Positions 51,097-61,508 of a DNA stretch of 64,000 bases are shown here, piece after piece. A model generated the notes under the pieces. The model saw nothing but the letters and a program-made list of their open reading frames with translations. It did no database searches and had not been told where the DNA came from. This DNA comes from Bacillota bacterium (GTDB lineage Bacteria > Bacillota > Clostridia > DSM-8532): NCBI GenBank assembly GCA_023443745.1, contig JAEZTB010000030.1:253898-317897 (forward strand). Direction: 5' to 3'. Every line of letters begins with the position of its first letter. Position 1 is the first letter of the stretch. Both the position numbers and the translations under genes were made by a program.

Positions 51097-54000
51097 TTAC
51101 TTTGTTTTTCTCACCCCGTCCGGGCCCACCTCATAGCCGTCGATTTTAGTATCTCTGGCGAGGGAGCCGTCTGAGTAAAAGTAGTACCACTTGCCGTCGA
51201 TCTGGAGCCATTTGCCGGACACCATGATGGCGTTCACGTCGAAGTAATAGCGTTTTTTACTTGTTTCGCTGCCGATGTCCCACCAGCCGGTGAGCGCCTT
51301 GTTGCCGGAGTAATATCTCCAGTTATTGCCGTCCTTGACCCAGCCGGTCTGCAAAACGCCTATGTTGTAGAAATAATACTTTTTGCCGTCAATGGTCTGC
51401 CAGCCGGTGAGGGGCTTGCCATCCTTGTAGTACATATACCGGCCGTCGTCGTTCAGCGCCCAGCCCTGGGCGGTGGCGGGGTCGATGGTCAGCTTGACGT
51501 AGCGGTGGAGCATGGAGGAAACCTCCGCACGGGTTGCATTAGATTTTGGATTGAACCTGTTATCCGTGCCACCCATCATGATGCCAGCCTGCTGCATGGC
51601 TGTGACTGCTGTTTTGTAAACGCTGCCGATGCTGGAAGCATCCGCATAGGCGGTTGCTTCACGGGTCACAGGCAACTTGTAGCCGGTGGCCTTGGCATAA
51701 TTTGCGAAAATCACCGCGATTTCCTCACGGGTGATCGCACGGTCAGGGGCAAACTGCTGGTTACCGATGCCCTGCACAACGCCTTTCTTGTACGCCCATT
51801 CGATGTAGGGACGGAATGCGCTATCGGCTTTTACGTCGGTAAAGCTGTTTGTGGTGTATGCCTTCGTGTCCACGCCTGCCAGTCTGCCGAGAGCCGTCAC
51901 CAGCATTCCCCTCGTCATGGCGGTGTTAGGTGCAAAGGTGGTTTCGGAAGTGCCGGAGAGAAGGCCCCTTCCGACAACATAGTCAATAGCTTCCTTGCCC
52001 CAATGGTTGTCAATGTCGGTAAACTTGGCTATTGGAGCCGTGTAGCCCACGCCATACACCGAGAAGTGGCCGGTAGGGATCAGCAGGCTCCTGCTGTTTA
52101 CGTCATAGACCGAGCCAGAGATACGCTGTGCTTTGCCTTTTGCGTCCACATACACGCCGAACAGATAGCCGACAGCCTCATTCTTGCCCGGTGTGTAAGG
52201 GATGGAAAGGGTGGCTGTTCCGCTGTCGAGGCTGGTTACATTGACAGTTTTGCCGTCCTTGACATAACTGATGGTGATGCTATAAACCGGCCTGTTTCCG
52301 AGAAGGGCCTTTGCCTCTTTAGAGAGCCCTGTCGCCGGTGCGATGGTGATGCTGATATCACCGCTGCTTTGCTTCTGGATTTCCTCTAAAGCCTTCAAGT
52401 CAAAACTCACGTCTACCGGAGAACCAGCGAGTGTAAGGCTGGATACCCCTGCGCTCACAAGGCTGTTCAGCGAGTTGCGGGACAGGGTTGCTGTAAAGGA
52501 AGTTGTTCCCTGCGGCATGGTGACATTCAGCCCCACAGAAATGCCATTTGCGGTTTTGCCCTGCGTCCTTGCGTCAGCCTGCGCCTTGGCAATGGCGTCG
52601 GTGATGGCTTTATCCGGGATGGCTGCATTTGCCACGCCGTTTGCCCCGGCCGTGGCTGTGACAGAGGCCGCCGCCGTAACAGGCTGGTCTGGCTTCTTTG
52701 CAGGCGTAGTGATTGCGGGCGTGCTCGGCGTATAGGAATCACCACCACCAGAGCTGCCACCACCGTTATAGCTCCAGCTTGCCGTAACCGCCAGATCAGC
52801 GGTCACGTTATCAAAGGATTTATCCCAGCCAGTAAATGTGTAGCTGCTGCGGCTGACCGTGGGAGCCGTCGCTGCACTGCCCTTGGCAACGGTCTGTGTC
52901 AGCTCGCCGCCGCCTGTGCGGGTACCTCCATTTAAGTTGAAGGTGACGGTATAGGTCTGTTCCGCAACAGTCAATGTTCCGTCTATGCGGGCTGTAATGC
53001 TGTAATTATCCGTTGCCGTACCGCCGGTGAGCGTAATGGCATAACTGCCCACTGCATCGCTAACAAAGGTCGGGCAAGCCAGTGTAGGTTCGGCACTCAA
53101 AGCATCCGCTTTGGTCTTTCCGGGAGCCAGATTGCCTACTGTATAGGTAAGTTCCGGCAGACTGCTTCCCTTGATGACAGATTTATTATCGGCGGTAAGA
53201 GTAATCTGCCGCTTTTCGATGGTAAAGGTGAAAGCTTCGCTGCCCGTGTAGTTTTCGTTGCTGTCTGGCACAGAAATGGTCAGCTTGTAAGCCCCCGCAT
53301 TCGTGGGGGCGGCTGTGCTGCTGTAGCTGCCGCCATCAGTAGAAGTATACAGCCACACAAGTTCGCTTGCCGGAACAGAATCACCGCTGACACTTACTGT
53401 GCCGCTTGGCACATACGCCGCACCGTCATACGTTTTGTTCGGCGTAGAGATACCGCTGATGGTCACCGCTGTTTTTGCCGTTACCGTTACCTTGCGGCTG
53501 ACGGTGAAGTTGCTTGGCAAGGTGAGCCATGCCGGGGTACCCGGATAAGAGATTGTGCCAGTGAAAGTTGCGCTATTGCCAGCCGAGGTCGTATCCAACG
53601 GTCCGCCGCTCCAGCTTATTGCATAAGTAATGTCCTCCCCTTGAACGGATATGCTGCCGCTTGTTCGCAGGATATTGGCAGTTTCCAGTGCAGATGCTGT
53701 AGCTGATCCGCCGTGGAAGTTGACAAGCACAGTGGTATCACCAAATACAGGATTAACTGCCGTAATCGGCGTTACGGTGACCGTCACGCTTTTCGTAACG
53801 CTGCCTGCATCAATATTCGCATTGCCGGTGAGTATGCCTATTACTTGATAAGTCGTGCCCTTGGCATTGTAAGATGTCGTGGTACTCCATGTGATGGGCA
53901 GGGTGGCCACAGCACCGCTGTCGGTGGTGATGCTTACGTTTGCGGGCAAGTCAGCCGCAGTCACAACAGCCTGTGCGGTCGTGGCATTTCGGACTTCATA

Positions 54001-57000
54001 TGCGGTTTTGCTCACATTGCTTACGATTGTGTTGATGCTCTGCACTGCAGCCTGTTCAATGGTGAATTTGGGCGCACCCGAATCCAAGGAAAGCTCATAG
54101 TTGTCACCCGCGCGCAAGGTGCCAAGCGTGATAGCATAGTCACCCACGTTCTCGCCTGTTGCGCGGGAGAGTGCACCGGTAAAATCCGAGGGTGCAAGCC
54201 CACCATTGTTGGTAAATACCAGTGTCGGATCAATCGCGCCGTATATCTTACTTTGCCCACCGCTCGGAGTGACGGTGACTGATTTCTTCGTGATGCCGAA
54301 GTTTACCGGGGGGGAGGACAAGGACAGCGTGTAGTTGTTGCCTGCGGTCAAATCGCCAAGGTTGATGACGTAGTTGCCCACATTCTCGCCTGCCGCACGG
54401 GAAAGCTTTCCGGTAAAAGCTGTGGCAGGAAGACCTCCATCATTGGCAAAGGATAGAACCGGATCAAGCGCCCCGTATACTTTGCTTTGATTAGCGGCCG
54501 GAGTGATGGTGACGACTTTGGGGGTAATGGAAAAATTCACACTTTGATAATATAAGAACAGACTGTAATTGCTCCCCGCGCTTAAGGTGCCAAGGGTGAT
54601 TTTGTAGTCTCCCACATTCTCGCCCGGCTCGCGGGAAAGTTCGCCGGATAGGCTGTCGCCGTTAACCAAACTCGGAAAAACCGTGTAGCCCAGCGTCGGA
54701 TCAGAGGCGCCATATACCTTGTTTTGCCCACTTTTCGGCGTGATGGTGACGTTTGCCGGTTTGATAGAAAAAGTCACCGGCGTTGAGGACAAGGACAGTG
54801 TGTAGTTGTTGCCTACGCTCAAGGTTCCGAGGGTGATGATATAATCGCCCACATTTTCACCCGGTTCGCGGGAAAGCTTACCCGTAAAAGCTGCGGCAGG
54901 AAGCCCCCCGTCATTGGCAAAGGGTAGAACCGGGTCATCCGAGCCGTAATATTTTAAGCGCCCGCTCGTCGGCGTAATGGTTACCGGTTTCTTCGTGATA
55001 CTAAAATTCACCGTGGGCGAAGACAAGGACAGCGTGTAATTGTTCCCTGCGCTCAAGGTACCGAGAGTGATGGCATAATCGCCCACATCCTCGCCCGATG
55101 TACGGGAAAGTGCGCCGGTGAAGCCATCACCTGTGAACAGCATAGGGCTGACGGTATAGGTCAGCATCGGGTCAGCCTCATCATACGCTTTGCTTTGCCC
55201 GCTGTCCGGCGTGATAGTAACAAGCTTGGGGGCAATGGTAAAAGTCTTGCTGGGCGTGCCTGAATAGTTACCCTTACCGGTAATGGTAACTGTGGCTGTT
55301 CCCGCATTGATATTGTTCGAGTAAGCTACAGCATAATCCGTATCCGCTGCAAGCGTTTCGCCGCCATCCTTCACCGAAACAGCAGGTGTATGTGCTGTAC
55401 CGGTATAGGTGAACGGGCCGCCGGTCACCGTGAGCATAGCCTCCGTCAATGGTTTGGCCGCAATCGTGCCTGTGACCCCGGACAAATCCAGCCTGTATTT
55501 TGCGGCATCCTTACCGATGAGGGAAAGCCCCGTGATGGTGACAATCTTGTTGCTTCCCGCATTGGCATTATCAAACACCGCAGAAGGTGTTCCTGCAAGC
55601 GTCACCTCATCGCCGCCCTGCACATTAGTTGTGTCAAGGGCAGCCGTTCCGCGCAAGGTGGCGGCGTTGGTTCCATCGTAGATTTTGCTCTCTACCGTCA
55701 GTCCTGTGACGGTGAGTGTGATTGCATCAATGGTTTTTACGGTGATGGTCGCGTCAAAATCCGCATAATTTGTACTTTTTACCGTTACCGTAATGGTGGC
55801 GGTTTTTCCCGTTGTGGCAACTGCATATACAGGAATGCTTATCATGTTCTTGTTATACACATAGGGGTTACCAATAATATTGTCAATATCAGTTACGCTT
55901 TTAAGGGCGTATTCCACCGTACCCAAGGATTTCGGGCTGCCAAGCGTCGGCAAAAGGGTAGTCATTTCAAAGTCATATTCCTGTGCATGATTTGTAAGCA
56001 CATCCAGTGTTTGATTAACGCCGGTAGGTGCAGCAGCCTTTTTGATTACTTGATTTGTCAGGCTTATGTTGGCGCTTGCCAAGGCATAGTTCTTAGTTGT
56101 ATCCGTGTTGATAAGAGTCAATGTGGCTGTTACTATTTTGTCGGTACCAGCATCTGCACTGTCGAATTGCGCTCCTGCAATGGTGTAATCATCGTTCAGC
56201 GACAGTGTTTCGCTGTTTTGCAGGCCGCCAAAGCTCACGCCGGTTACGGACGCTGTATTTGTACCGTTATAGGTTTTTTCCGCCACTGTTCCGCCTGTAA
56301 TCGTCAGCGGTGCTTTGGCGATGGTGAAGATTCTGTTGAGTGCGCCGGAGTAGTTGCCCTTGCCGGTGATGCTCATATAGGCTGTTCCCGCATTGGTATT
56401 GTTGGTATAGGACGCTGTATAATCCACATCCTCTACAAGCGTTTTAGCGCCGTCCGTGAGAGCGGGCTTTTGCGCCTTGCCGGTGTAGGAGAACTCCGTG
56501 GTTGTGAGCATATCATCTGTTAGCGGTTTTGGTTGGATGGTATAGCTTAAACCGGTTTTTTCACCCTTAAAGTTGCCTTGGCCAACGAGCTTCGCTGTAA
56601 CAGTTCCTGCGTTGATGCCATTGCTTGCACTTCCGGCGGCAACCTCCATGATATAGTCCGTACCCTTCACCAGCGTTTCCCCGTCAAAGATGACGGTCAA
56701 TGCCGGCGCAATGGGGCTGCCGGTATAGGTGAATGGTCTGCCTGTTATCTCCACCGTTGCATTTGCGATATCCCGCTCGGTGAGATACACCCCGCCGTCG
56801 CCGGATTGCGCTCCCGCAGGAAAGCCCGCCAGTATAGGCAGCTTACCATCTGTAAGTATCCAACCATTGCTGCCCCAACCGCTTCCCCAAAATGCGGCGG
56901 TATTGGCTTGGGCGAGGGTTATATCCACGCCATCCTTACTTTTGCTGTCGGCACTGCTGAGTGTGCTGCCATTAACCTTCATGCCGCTAAAGGCATAGTT

Positions 57001-60000
57001 GCTAAGGTTATGGCTGCTGATCGTGCCTGCTATGCGCCCGATATTAACGGTCGAACCGTTGATGGAGGGGTTAAGGGTTACGCAGTTATCTGCCGAAGCC
57101 CCTTCGCCTATCAATCCGCCTACTTTATCGTTGCCGGTGACGCTGCCGGTGGCATAGCAGCTTTTAACATTGGAGTCTTTGCTATAACCCAATAGGCCGC
57201 CGACACTGTCGATGCCGGTGACATTAGCGGTGCTGTAACAACCTGCCATATGAGTCCAGTCAATATAACCCGCCAGACCGCCAACATTATTATTGCCGAT
57301 AATTCTGCCGGTAACATAGTTATTCACCGTAGTGAACATGGCTGCTCCAGACCCATATTGACCCAGTAACCCACCTACAAAATCCTTGCCGGTGATAGTT
57401 GCGTTTACAATCCCCAGCTTTCTCACACTGCCGGGCTCAGGCATATAGTCTATTACCGTATGACCTATATAACCAAACAACCCAATATAATCTTCATCGG
57501 GACGATTGATATACAGTCCGGAGATTACCTTGCCGTTACCATCGAAATAACCTTTGAACGGATTAGCTTTCGTTCCGATTGGTTTCCAGCCCTTGCCGCT
57601 GTCATAGTTCTTACCGTAGCCGGAAAGGTCAAGGTCGTTCATCAGCTTGTAGTCTTTGTCGTTGTAACCGGTATTCCCTGCATTCACCAGCTCCGCCAGC
57701 TTGGCAAGCTGTGCGGCGGTGGTGATTTGGTAAGGGTTGCTATATGAACCGGTGCCGCCCGCAAAGTAGCTCGTCAGCTTGGCGGTGATATGCACGGGCA
57801 TGGCAACCGTCTTGCCGAACAGCCCGGGCAGCTTGCCGGGTACGTAGGTCCATGGATCGGTGGTAAATGCGGAGGGGAAGCCGCCTGCCGATTGCAGCTC
57901 ATCGGCGGTTTTGTCTGTTCCGTTATAATCTATATCGCTACTTGTTATTGTGCAAGATACTCCGTTAAAAGCGATATTGTCAGAGAATGTGCTTGACAAT
58001 TTATTACTGCATCCTCCAACACGCACTAAGAAAGCATTATAAGAACCACTAATACTAGTGTTGAGAGCGGCACAATTTTTCACAGTACTACCGGAGACAT
58101 ATCCCACCACACCGGCGACATACACCGAACCAGTGCTTGTACTGTTAATGCTGTCTGTGCTATAACAGTTTTCCACCGTACTACCGCCATTAACCGATCC
58201 TGCAACACCACCGACACCCATATAACTATAAAGATCGTAATTGCCACCTTTATCTGTGATACTGCCGATAGCATAACAATTTATAACAGATGAATTTTTT
58301 TCCACCTTCCCTACTACGCCACCGATGGTGCTGCCGCTGACCGCAACATCAGCTCCACATTGATCCATCGATGCTTCATGAAGAAACCCTACCACACCAC
58401 CAATGTTACCGCTTCCTGTTACCGTACCGTTGACCGAGCAATGATTAATTCTTGCGCCTCCCTCGGCTCTGCCAACAATGCCGCCGGTGCTTCCCCCTGC
58501 GTCGATAGATGCGTCTTTTACGGTCAGGTTGTGAATAACGGCAGAATTCTCTTTGATATATCCAAACAGCCCTACATAATCCCGTCCGATATCATCGATA
58601 TACAGTCTGATAATAGTTTTGCCGTTGCCGTCAAAGCTGCCCATAAATTTATTTATGTTATTTCCAATCGGCACCCAACCCTTGCCGCTATTAAAGTCGG
58701 TGTTGGACGCGCCGTAGTTGGAGAGGTCGATGTCGGCAATAAGTTTGTAATATTTTGCATTATAGCTTGTGTTTCCCGCGTTCACAAGCTCCGCCAGCTT
58801 GGCAAGCTTTTCCGCTGTGCCGATTAGAAAGGGGCTTTCTTCCGTACCCTCGCCTGGGAAATTCGGGTCGCTGCCGTCTGTGATATACTCCGGCATATTT
58901 ACTGCCGCACCGAAGCCGGGCAGCTTGCCGTTTTCAACAGTCCAACCGTTAGTTGCTGTGAAGCGGCCGCCGATGTTACCGTCTGCTTTGAGATCGGCGG
59001 CCGCTACGTCCGCACCATCAACACTTGCTGCATCGCTTGTGACTGTTTTCGCACTGCCGCTCACTGTCACCACCATGCTCGAAAAAGCAGCATTGCCAGA
59101 AAGTGTGCCATTATAGTTTTGCCCCGTCACGCGCCCGCCATAGGTGCCGGTTGCCTCTACGCCGGAATTCAATGCAACACAGTTTTCTATACTGCTGCTG
59201 TAGGGCAACCCCGCCAGACCGCCTACAGATGACTTGCCGATCACATTGCCGATGGCATAGCAGTTTTGCAACTTGCCGTTACCACCTTCCAACTTACCGA
59301 CCAATCCGCCGACATTCTCGTTACCGCTGACTGCGGCCGAAGCGTATGAGTGCAATATGGTTAGATCCTTCGCGGTGCCTGCAAGCCCGCCTATTAGGTT
59401 GCCGTATACGTTGATATCGCCGCTGACGCTTCCCTCAAACGAGCAACAGCTCATGGAGTACTTGGGCGTCATTGAGTAGGTACTGCCAATGATTCCGCCG
59501 ACATTGCTGACACCGCTGACCGAGCCGCTGACCCGGCAAGTTGTGATTTCACCGGAGCCGGAGGCGTTTCCGATAATACTGCCGACATTACTTTTCGCAG
59601 AGACACTGACTGCCGTCAGGTTTAAATTTTGTACAGTAGCTGATTCGATCATACCGAACAAGCCAACGTAGTCACGGGAGCTGTCGTTGATGTACAATCC
59701 AGAAATCGTATAGCCGTTGCCGTCAAAGTTGCCCTTAAAAGGCATCACTTTGTTGTTGATATAACCTCCAATCGGCTGCCAGCCCTTGCCGCCGTTGTAG
59801 TCTTGACCATATGCGGAGAGATCGAGGTCGTTCATCAGCCTCAGTGATACATTCCCTACGCCATTGAGCAAAAAGCTCTCCAACCGTCCTGCATTGACCA
59901 ACACGGCAATTTCCGCCAGTTGGTCGGCGGTGGTGATCTCCAACGGGCTGGCTTCTGTACCGTCTCCGCCCATGCGGAAAGGCGCAAAGCGACTGACCGT

Positions 60001-60798
60001 TTGAGAGATATACACCGTGATGCGGGGTGCTATGGCGCCGTCTGCAAGGGTGTAGTCCTCGCCCAAAACAGCATCAAACACATACAAACCCTGTGCAGGG
60101 TTTGATACGTTATAAGTATGGTCAGCCTGCCAAGTCACAGGGATTTCTGTATACTTGCCATACACTGTTCCGCTTACCGTTTCGGGGAACATCGGAGCAG
60201 ATGTGTTCTGCCAACGGATGCTGTCCGGCAGTTCATCAAAGGTTGTCACCATGCCGGTGACTTCGCCCACCGTCACGGTTATGCTCGGCAATTCAGTGCT
60301 GACTGTGAAGCCATCGACTTGTGCGGTGAAAATGTAAGTACCGATCTTTTCTCCATCATAATCGGGTGAAGATACCCACTTCACAGGAATTGGAATATTT
60401 ATCTCCATCGTTTCCGGCTTGCCCGGTTCAGGTTTCGATTGCTCGCCGTTCAGTTCTGGGTTGCTCTCACCTCCGCTGTCGGCATTGGCAACAGGATCAG
60501 AGAGTTCTTCCTGCTGCGGCTCGCCGGAATCCAGCACCGTTTCGTTATCCGGCTCCGACGCTTCTGTATCCGCCTCAGCTACCACACGTACGGTAGCAAT
60601 TAGTGTGTTCGGCAAATTCAAATCCTCCAGAGAGGTTCCTAAAGTTACTGTTTGGTTTGCCGTTTCCTCCGGCAGCGTGTCGAAAGCGATGATCTCTCCG
60701 CCTTCGCCCGCACTTGTCGCCAACGCCGTCACAGGCAACTGCGTAACTGTTAAGGCTGCGACAAGTAAAAGTGCCAAAATCCTTTTGGCTTTTTGCAT
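51097..60798 (-). CDS. Giant SLH-anchored adhesin with GLUG, MBG/YDG and cell-wall-binding repeats
   Basis: 3233 residues. Signal peptide about 1-30 (LALLLVAALTVTQLPVTALA). An acidic Glu/Pro/Ser linker covers about 80-140. GLUG-type repeats run over about 276-1266 (YVGLFGYI, VGGIVG, NCYAIG motifs), likely a beta-helix, in three sub-blocks each opened by a QLAKLAELVNAGNT unit. MBG/YDG-type repeats run over about 1345-2350 (TYTGSPIAP, KVYGASDPTL, GENVGDYKITLGTLSAGNNY). A Listeria-Bacteroides repeat lies about 2613-2673. Three SLH domains (about 2926-3099; FTDIDNHWGKEAIDYV) bind secondary cell-wall polymer. Choline-binding-like repeats end the protein (GWQTIDGKKYYFYN). Surface display and adhesion are likely. 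Long antisense frames here are composition artefacts. Confidence 0.93.
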   Translation of the reverse strand: MQKAKRILALLLVAALTVTQLPVTALATSAGEGGEIIAFDTLPEETANQTVTLGTSLEDLNLPNTLIATVRVVAEADTEASEPDNETVLDSGEPQQEELSDPVANADSGGESNPELNGEQSKPEPGKPETMEINIPIPVKWVSSPDYDGEKIGTYIFTAQVDGFTVSTELPSITVTVGEVTGMVTTFDELPDSIRWQNTSAPMFPETVSGTVYGKYTEIPVTWQADHTYNVSNPAQGLYVFDAVLGEDYTLADGAIAPRITVYISQTVSRFAPFRMGGDGTEASPLEITTADQLAEIAVLVNAGRLESFLLNGVGNVSLRLMNDLDLSAYGQDYNGGKGWQPIGGYINNKVMPFKGNFDGNGYTISGLYINDSSRDYVGLFGMIESATVQNLNLTAVSVSAKSNVGSIIGNASGSGEITTCRVSGSVSGVSNVGGIIGSTYSMTPKYSMSCCSFEGSVSGDINVYGNLIGGLAGTAKDLTILHSYASAAVSGNENVGGLVGKLEGGNGKLQNCYAIGNVIGKSSVGGLAGLPYSSSIENCVALNSGVEATGTYGGRVTGQNYNGTLSGNAAFSSMVVTVSGSAKTVTSDAASVDGADVAAADLKADGNIGGRFTATNGWTVENGKLPGFGAAVNMPEYITDGSDPNFPGEGTEESPFLIGTAEKLAKLAELVNAGNTSYNAKYYKLIADIDLSNYGASNTDFNSGKGWVPIGNNINKFMGSFDGNGKTIIRLYIDDIGRDYVGLFGYIKENSAVIHNLTVKDASIDAGGSTGGIVGRAEGGARINHCSVNGTVTGSGNIGGVVGFLHEASMDQCGADVAVSGSTIGGVVGKVEKNSSVINCYAIGSITDKGGNYDLYSYMGVGGVAGSVNGGSTVENCYSTDSINSTSTGSVYVAGVVGYVSGSTVKNCAALNTSISGSYNAFLVRVGGCSNKLSSTFSDNIAFNGVSCTITSSDIDYNGTDKTADELQSAGGFPSAFTTDPWTYVPGKLPGLFGKTVAMPVHITAKLTSYFAGGTGSYSNPYQITTAAQLAKLAELVNAGNTGYNDKDYKLMNDLDLSGYGKNYDSGKGWKPIGTKANPFKGYFDGNGKVISGLYINRPDEDYIGLFGYIGHTVIDYMPEPGSVRKLGIVNATITGKDFVGGLLGQYGSGAAMFTTVNNYVTGRIIGNNNVGGLAGYIDWTHMAGCYSTANVTGIDSVGGLLGYSKDSNVKSCYATGSVTGNDKVGGLIGEGASADNCVTLNPSINGSTVNIGRIAGTISSHNLSNYAFSGMKVNGSTLSSADSKSKDGVDITLAQANTAAFWGSGWGSNGWILTDGKLPILAGFPAGAQSGDGGVYLTERDIANATVEITGRPFTYTGSPIAPALTVIFDGETLVKGTDYIMEVAAGSASNGINAGTVTAKLVGQGNFKGEKTGLSYTIQPKPLTDDMLTTTEFSYTGKAQKPALTDGAKTLVEDVDYTASYTNNTNAGTAYMSITGKGNYSGALNRIFTIAKAPLTITGGTVAEKTYNGTNTASVTGVSFGGLQNSETLSLNDDYTIAGAQFDSADAGTDKIVTATLTLINTDTTKNYALASANISLTNQVIKKAAAPTGVNQTLDVLTNHAQEYDFEMTTLLPTLGSPKSLGTVEYALKSVTDIDNIIGNPYVYNKNMISIPVYAVATTGKTATITVTVKSTNYADFDATITVKTIDAITLTVTGLTVESKIYDGTNAATLRGTAALDTTNVQGGDEVTLAGTPSAVFDNANAGSNKIVTITGLSLIGKDAAKYRLDLSGVTGTIAAKPLTEAMLTVTGGPFTYTGTAHTPAVSVKDGGETLAADTDYAVAYSNNINAGTATVTITGKGNYSGTPSKTFTIAPKLVTITPDSGQSKAYDEADPMLTYTVSPMLFTGDGFTGALSRTSGEDVGDYAITLGTLSAGNNYTLSLSSPTVNFSITKKPVTITPTSGRLKYYGSDDPVLPFANDGGLPAAAFTGKLSREPGENVGDYIITLGTLSVGNNYTLSLSSTPVTFSIKPANVTITPKSGQNKVYGASDPTLGYTVFPSLVNGDSLSGELSREPGENVGDYKITLGTLSAGSNYSLFLYYQSVNFSITPKVVTITPAANQSKVYGALDPVLSFANDGGLPATAFTGKLSRAAGENVGNYVINLGDLTAGNNYTLSLSSPPVNFGITKKSVTVTPSGGQSKIYGAIDPTLVFTNNGGLAPSDFTGALSRATGENVGDYAITLGTLRAGDNYELSLDSGAPKFTIEQAAVQSINTIVSNVSKTAYEVRNATTAQAVVTAADLPANVSITTDSGAVATLPITWSTTTSYNAKGTTYQVIGILTGNANIDAGSVTKSVTVTVTPITAVNPVFGDTTVLVNFHGGSATASALETANILRTSGSISVQGEDITYAISWSGGPLDTTSAGNSATFTGTISYPGTPAWLTLPSNFTVSRKVTVTAKTAVTISGISTPNKTYDGAAYVPSGTVSVSGDSVPASELVWLYTSTDGGSYSSTAAPTNAGAYKLTISVPDSNENYTGSEAFTFTIEKRQITLTADNKSVIKGSSLPELTYTVGNLAPGKTKADALSAEPTLACPTFVSDAVGSYAITLTGGTATDNYSITARIDGTLTVAEQTYTVTFNLNGGTRTGGGELTQTVAKGSAATAPTVSRSSYTFTGWDKSFDNVTADLAVTASWSYNGGGSSGGGDSYTPSTPAITTPAKKPDQPVTAAASVTATAGANGVANAAIPDKAITDAIAKAQADARTQGKTANGISVGLNVTMPQGTTSFTATLSRNSLNSLVSAGVSSLTLAGSPVDVSFDLKALEEIQKQSSGDISITIAPATGLSKEAKALLGNRPVYSITISYVKDGKTVNVTSLDSGTATLSIPYTPGKNEAVGYLFGVYVDAKGKAQRISGSVYDVNSRSLLIPTGHFSVYGVGYTAPIAKFTDIDNHWGKEAIDYVVGRGLLSGTSETTFAPNTAMTRGMLVTALGRLAGVDTKAYTTNSFTDVKADSAFRPYIEWAYKKGVVQGIGNQQFAPDRAITREEIAVIFANYAKATGYKLPVTREATAYADASSIGSVYKTAVTAMQQAGIMMGGTDNRFNPKSNATRAEVSSMLHRYVKLTIDPATAQGWALNDDGRYMYYKDGKPLTGWQTIDGKKYYFYNIGVLQTGWVKDGNNWRYYSGNKALTGWWDIGSETSKKRYYFDVNAIMVSGKWLQIDGKWYYFYSDGSLARDTKIDGYEVGPDGVRKTK

Positions 60799-60851
60799 GG
60801 TTTTCCCTCCTCAAAAATTCATTTTGATCATAACTTTGTTTTCATAAAATC

Positions 60852-61355
60852 TTATTTCATAAATATCACTGCACCTTGGGTGGTTTTTCCCTCATCTCCA
60901 GTAATGGGAAAAAATATAGCCTCGTGGTATTCAGAGGATGATGTTTTTTTGCCTGTTCTATCGCTCATGAATATATCCATCGAGTCGGACAGACCTGCTA
61001 AAAAGGTTGTTTTCCCTATGAACACATTCTCAACAGCATCAAGAATTGGAAGATTTGCGTCGGTAATGCGGTTTAAGAGGCTGCGTTTACTCTGCGATAG
61101 GTTAATGGCATATAGACCGGTTTCATCAGATAAAACCCTGTTCACGTAAACCAATTCACCGTCTTGTTCAAATATCGCCATAGGGTACGGAAAATCATTT
61201 ATAACAGGGGAATACCAACCTTTATTGCGAATCAGTTTTTGAAACTTCCTCACCATACGATCCTGTATTTTCTCTTTTCCCTGTAAGGTCTTAAGCATTT
61301 CAGTGAGATCCTCAAGCGGCTGTTTTCTGGATTCTCTTTCCATAACATCAAACAT
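60852..61355 (-). CDS. PAS-like sensor domain protein
   Basis: 167 residues; ATG 61355 touches its GGAGG, so ATG 61343 (12 nt away) is a possible true start. Residues about 45-165 form a PAS-like domain: YSPVINDFPYPMAIFEQDGE, LVYVNRVLSDETGL, then AIFFPITGDEGKTTQGAVIF. The same FPYPM...DG motif occurs in the AraC-type protein just upstream (61509-62498), so the two share an ancestor or a ligand. There is no output domain. It lies directly upstream of the adhesin gene on the same strand and may help regulate it. Confidence 0.75.
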   Translation of the reverse strand: MFDVMERESRKQPLEDLTEMLKTLQGKEKIQDRMVRKFQKLIRNKGWYSPVINDFPYPMAIFEQDGELVYVNRVLSDETGLYAINLSQSKRSLLNRITDANLPILDAVENVFIGKTTFLAGLSDSMDIFMSDRTGKKTSSSEYHEAIFFPITGDEGKTTQGAVIFMK

Positions 61356-61467
61356 CCTCCTTTCCCCCGATACTCTCTACCATTCAATTGTAAGTGAATA
61401 ATGGAAGGCGGGATAGACAATTGAGTGCCATATTTACAGTCATTATTGCTATCTTGCAAATAAAAAA

Positions 61468-61496
61468 GGCCTCCGAAACCATTACGGTCGGAAGCC
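61468..61496 (-). terminator. Terminator of the AraC/PAS regulator gene
   Basis: GGCCTCCGAA (61468-61477) pairs with TCGGAAGCC (61488-61496), allowing one bulge. On the minus strand it is followed by TTTTTTATTTG, directly after the regulator's stop. Confidence 0.85.
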
Positions 61497-61508
61497 ACTT
61501 TACTCATT

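Noticed and set aside
55390..56523. 377-codon plus-strand frame and other long plus-strand frames inside the adhesin gene (for example 51505-52389)
   Set aside because: They are antisense to a protein with signal peptide, SLH and repeat domains, lack ribosome-binding sites and have Cys-rich, non-protein-like composition.
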